This document shows positions 13,084 through 15,146 of a stretch of DNA of 15,146 bases, one piece after another (the stretch's first letter is position 1; every line of letters begins with the position of its first letter). The notes under the pieces were generated by a model. The model had not been told where the DNA came from. It searched no databases and was given only the letters and a program-made list of their open reading frames with translations. This stretch comes from Methanocorpusculum sp. MCE (GTDB lineage Archaea; Halobacteriota; Methanomicrobia; Methanomicrobiales; Methanocorpusculaceae): NCBI GenBank assembly GCA_003315675.1, contig NIZU01000021.1:1-15146 (forward strand), read 5' to 3'. Both the position numbers and the translations under genes were made by a program.

Positions 13084-14047
13084 GCCGAACTTAACCGTCG
13101 CCGTTCTGGCTCCTAACGGATATGCCCGCGATCTCGGGAAAAAAGGAACCAGTACCGATATCACCTTCTATAATCTGAAAAAAGGTCACGATACCGTAAC
13201 ATTCCTGGAGCCGACCAGATATCCGGACAGACTCGCTCCGCTGTTCTATGTTGTTTCAATGGCCCACGAGGCGATCGTAGTCGTTTCGGAGATCACCCCG
13301 ATGCTTGCCGAGTGGATCCTGATGCTGGACTGCGCCGGTGTGAAAAACGGTACGATCATTCTCAAAAACTATATCCAGCCCAATCAGATTGCTCCATTGA
13401 CCAAGGGAACGGTGCTTGAAGCCTATAAGATCACGGAAGAGGATTTCATCGGACTTTCAGCCGAACTTCTTGAACGTGCGGCAAACCAGCCCGATATCGA
13501 GCCGAAGGAAGGAGCAGTCGGATCGGTCCCGATCGATCACCACTTCAATGTACGGGGTATTGGAACAGTCATCCTCGGATGCGTTGCGGACGGATGGATC
13601 AAAAAACACGACAAGATGCGGGTCGAACCACTCGGAAAAACCGCACAGATCAGATCGGTCCAGAAGCATGACGATGATTTTGCCTGGGCGTATGCGGGCG
13701 ACCGTGTCGGCTGTGCCTTAAAAGACATTGATGCCGAGGAACTTGACAGAGGTTTCGTTCTTACAACCGACCCGAACGTTACCAACTCCACGACAGTCAC
13801 CGGCGATGCCCGTCTGGTGAAATACTGGCCGTCCGAGATCAAAGAGCAGATGGTCGTATCCGTTGGACACTGGATGCAGTTTTTATCTGCACGGATCACG
13901 AAGGTGGACAACGGATCGGACTGGCATGTTCCGAAACTGACTCTCGAGATGGAGACGCCGCTTGTCTACAAACCGGGCGACACCGCGGTGATCCATTATC
14001 TGGACGGGGGCAAACTCCGGATCGTCGGGACGATCAAACTCCCCTGA
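13082..14047 (+). CDS. SelB-like pseudo-elongation factor (archaeal SelBL family)
   Basis: The protein of 321 residues follows the EF-Tu/SelB fold: a GTPase-like domain (about 1-115), then beta-barrel domains 2 and 3. Domain 2 includes VGSVPIDHHFNVRGIGTVIL and GCVADGWIKKHDKMRVEPLG, followed by RSVQKHDDDFAWAYAGDRVG and CALKDIDAEELDRG, all classical translation-factor motifs. The GTP-binding motifs are degenerate: the P-loop region reads NGYARDLGKKGTSTD, the DxxG site is replaced by LEPTRYPDR, and NKxD is not preserved (IILKNYI). An archaeal family of SelB-like proteins that lost GTPase residues has been described. It probably binds tRNA or ribosome without hydrolysing GTP, but its role is not known. 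The ATG at 13070 would add MSIT. The open frame upstream to 12797 is antisense to another gene and rejected. Confidence 0.85.
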   Translation: MPNLTVAVLAPNGYARDLGKKGTSTDITFYNLKKGHDTVTFLEPTRYPDRLAPLFYVVSMAHEAIVVVSEITPMLAEWILMLDCAGVKNGTIILKNYIQPNQIAPLTKGTVLEAYKITEEDFIGLSAELLERAANQPDIEPKEGAVGSVPIDHHFNVRGIGTVILGCVADGWIKKHDKMRVEPLGKTAQIRSVQKHDDDFAWAYAGDRVGCALKDIDAEELDRGFVLTTDPNVTNSTTVTGDARLVKYWPSEIKEQMVVSVGHWMQFLSARITKVDNGSDWHVPKLTLEMETPLVYKPGDTAVIHYLDGGKLRIVGTIKLP

Positions 14048-14064
14048 TTATTTTTTTAATTTTT
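14048..14064. terminator. T-rich terminator after the SelB-like gene
   Basis: Directly after the stop come T7 (14051-14057) and T5 (14060-14064), the poly-T signal typical of archaeal termination. It lies 37 bp before the stop of the convergent minus-strand gene. Confidence 0.5.
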
Positions 14065-14101
14065 ACAGATAACGTCGAAAACTGTTTTGGGATGGACCTC
14101 G

Positions 14102-15040
14102 TTAGAGGATCGCTGCCTGGATTCTGTCCTCGAGTTTTCTCTTCATATCGTTTTCATCCTGCCACAAAATGAGGTTGTCGTACTCTATATCGAAGTGGAG
14201 CCGGTTTACCCGCTTCCCGTCCATCTCCTTTTCAAACCATGCCTTGCTGCAGGTTTTAATAACTTCCCACCCGAGTCCTTTGGCATATCCCGCTTCATAA
14301 TAGACGCCAAGCGTATTATTGGTAAAGTCTGCAATCACAAAACGGCTGGTTTTGATCCCTATAATAACTTTATCCGCACTGTTTTCCTTGTTTTCTGGTG
14401 TATCGATGATCGAAACGGAAAGACCGAACTCGGCGCAGGCGGCCCTGACTCCCTTTTCATACACCGATCTGAGTTCATCTGAACCTTGTACCGCAACAAA
14501 TACGGTAGTCGATCTGGTGTTGCCCGAAAGAAGAGATTCGGCGTACCTCATTCCCTCAACGGTGATAAAATACCCGCAGTCGTACTCGCCGAAACGTGCC
14601 TGACGTTCCCGGAGATAGCCGATATCGTTCAGGGTGGAAACCATGAGGTTGAACTCGGCAGCATCTTCTGCATAGCATACTGCCGGAGGATATTTTGCCA
14701 GTTTGGAGATATGGTTCTTGAATCCCGATCCGAGATCGTAAATCGACAAAACAAGTTTATCCAGTTTCTGCAGGGGAGTTTTTGGAATACGGGAATCGGA
14801 CAGTATGATGGGGATGGTCCCGGAGTTGATCCGTATCGAATGCGATCTGCTGCGGGTTTCAAACAGATATCCGGCTAGAATCACCTTGTGCTTCTGGGCC
14901 AGAGGTATATCCTCTTCTGCAAGTTCATAGGCAAAACAGAAATCGCATTTGTATGTGGGAACATTACTCCCGGCTCTTGAATGTATATAACAATGTTGTT
15001 CACATATAGGGCATTTCCCTTCTTCCATAATATTCTCCAT
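14102..15040 (-). CDS. Zinc ribbon + winged-helix-like + deoxyribosyltransferase/TIR-like effector protein
   Basis: From the ATG at 15040 the protein has 312 residues in three parts. Residues 10-35 form a zinc ribbon (CPIC at 10-13, CDFC at 32-35). Residues about 90-172 are helical with a winged-helix-like section (DKLVLSIYDLG, EFNLMVSTLNDIGYLRE, then YFITVEGMRYAESLL). Residues 180-312 are a Rossmann-like domain: VFVAVQGSDELRSVYEKGV, then FVIADFTNNTLGVYYEAGYA, then RLHFDIEYDNLILW and a C-terminal helix KRKLEDRI. The YYEAG motif (E249) is at the position of the catalytic glutamate of nucleoside deoxyribosyltransferases, and the D-F-T-N and LHFD motifs occur in TIR-like and NDT-like defence effectors. 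NAD or nucleotide cleavage, perhaps in antiphage defence, is inferred. Alternative start: ATG 15028 (GGAG six bases upstream). AGGA precedes 15040. Confidence 0.8.
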   Translation of the reverse strand: MENIMEEGKCPICEQHCYIHSRAGSNVPTYKCDFCFAYELAEEDIPLAQKHKVILAGYLFETRSRSHSIRINSGTIPIILSDSRIPKTPLQKLDKLVLSIYDLGSGFKNHISKLAKYPPAVCYAEDAAEFNLMVSTLNDIGYLRERQARFGEYDCGYFITVEGMRYAESLLSGNTRSTTVFVAVQGSDELRSVYEKGVRAACAEFGLSVSIIDTPENKENSADKVIIGIKTSRFVIADFTNNTLGVYYEAGYAKGLGWEVIKTCSKAWFEKEMDGKRVNRLHFDIEYDNLILWQDENDMKRKLEDRIQAAIL

Positions 15041-15127
15041 TATATCCTGACTTTGACAGTTGGCAATATAGCCCTCATTCAAACATCTCGTAAACGCAAC
15101 AAAAGAGAAAACTAGTCCCTGTCAGGC

Positions 15128-15143
15128 GTCAATTTAAATTGAC
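15128..15143. promoter_or_regulatory. 16-bp perfect palindrome at the right edge
   Basis: GTCAATTTAAATTGAC is a perfect palindrome, about 88 bp upstream of the ATG at 15040. Its centre is TATA-like. It could be an operator for the zinc-ribbon/TIR-like gene or belong to a gene beyond the window. No other evidence is visible. Confidence 0.4.
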
Positions 15144-15146
15144 CAA

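Overview
This is archaeal chromosomal DNA, very probably from a methanogen of the Methanomicrobiales. A Methanocorpusculum-like genome is my best guess, by inference. The support is a set of archaea- or methanogen-typical families: a DUF555/UPF0212 protein, a DUF2070 membrane protein, an MTH865 protein, a Dph6-type diphthine-ammonia ligase, the archaeal riboflavin-pathway reductase and a SelB-like pseudo-elongation factor. TATA-box promoters, GGTGA-type ribosome binding sites and probable leaderless starts agree with this.

Layout. Positions 1-2106, minus strand: the start of a coiled-coil protein gene running off the left edge, an intact IS5-family insertion sequence, and a winged-helix regulator gene whose last wing is frameshifted at a G5 run. 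Without the IS, the regulator and the coiled-coil gene would lie only about 25 nt apart, so the IS appears to have split an operon. Positions 2107-3389, plus strand: an MTH865-domain gene with an added cysteine motif, a hairpin-rich GC-rich spacer, and a small Sel1-repeat gene broken by a roughly 94-bp insertion made of four successive stem-loops.

Positions 3405-6264 hold the most interesting unit, a tightly overlapping six-gene arsenic-type operon. Its order is ArsD-like chaperone with a five-cysteine tail, ArsR, a 56-residue ten-cysteine protein, ArsP-type permease, ArsC-type reductase and a cysteine-rich DUF5714 protein. Its promoter lies inside a perfect 10-bp inverted repeat that is a good candidate ArsR operator. 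The expected logic is sensing (ArsR), As(V) reduction (ArsC), thiol capture and hand-over (ArsD-like and the small Cys-rich protein) and export (ArsP); the role of DUF5714 is unknown.

Positions 6265-6537 are a non-coding spacer with several hairpins. Positions 6538-10165 are a second compact operon: DUF555, PfkB-type sugar/nucleoside kinase, Dph6-type ligase and DUF2070 membrane protein. A small cysteine-rich minus-strand gene follows, divergent from uvrC (10446-12005). uvrC overlaps tail to tail with the riboflavin-pathway reductase gene (minus). Upstream of that is a membrane-anchored small protein gene whose start codon overlaps the start region of the divergent SelB-like gene. The right end carries a minus-strand gene joining a zinc ribbon, a winged-helix-like segment and a nucleoside-deoxyribosyltransferase/TIR-like domain, an architecture resembling antiphage effectors. 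I see no tRNA, rRNA or CRISPR array.
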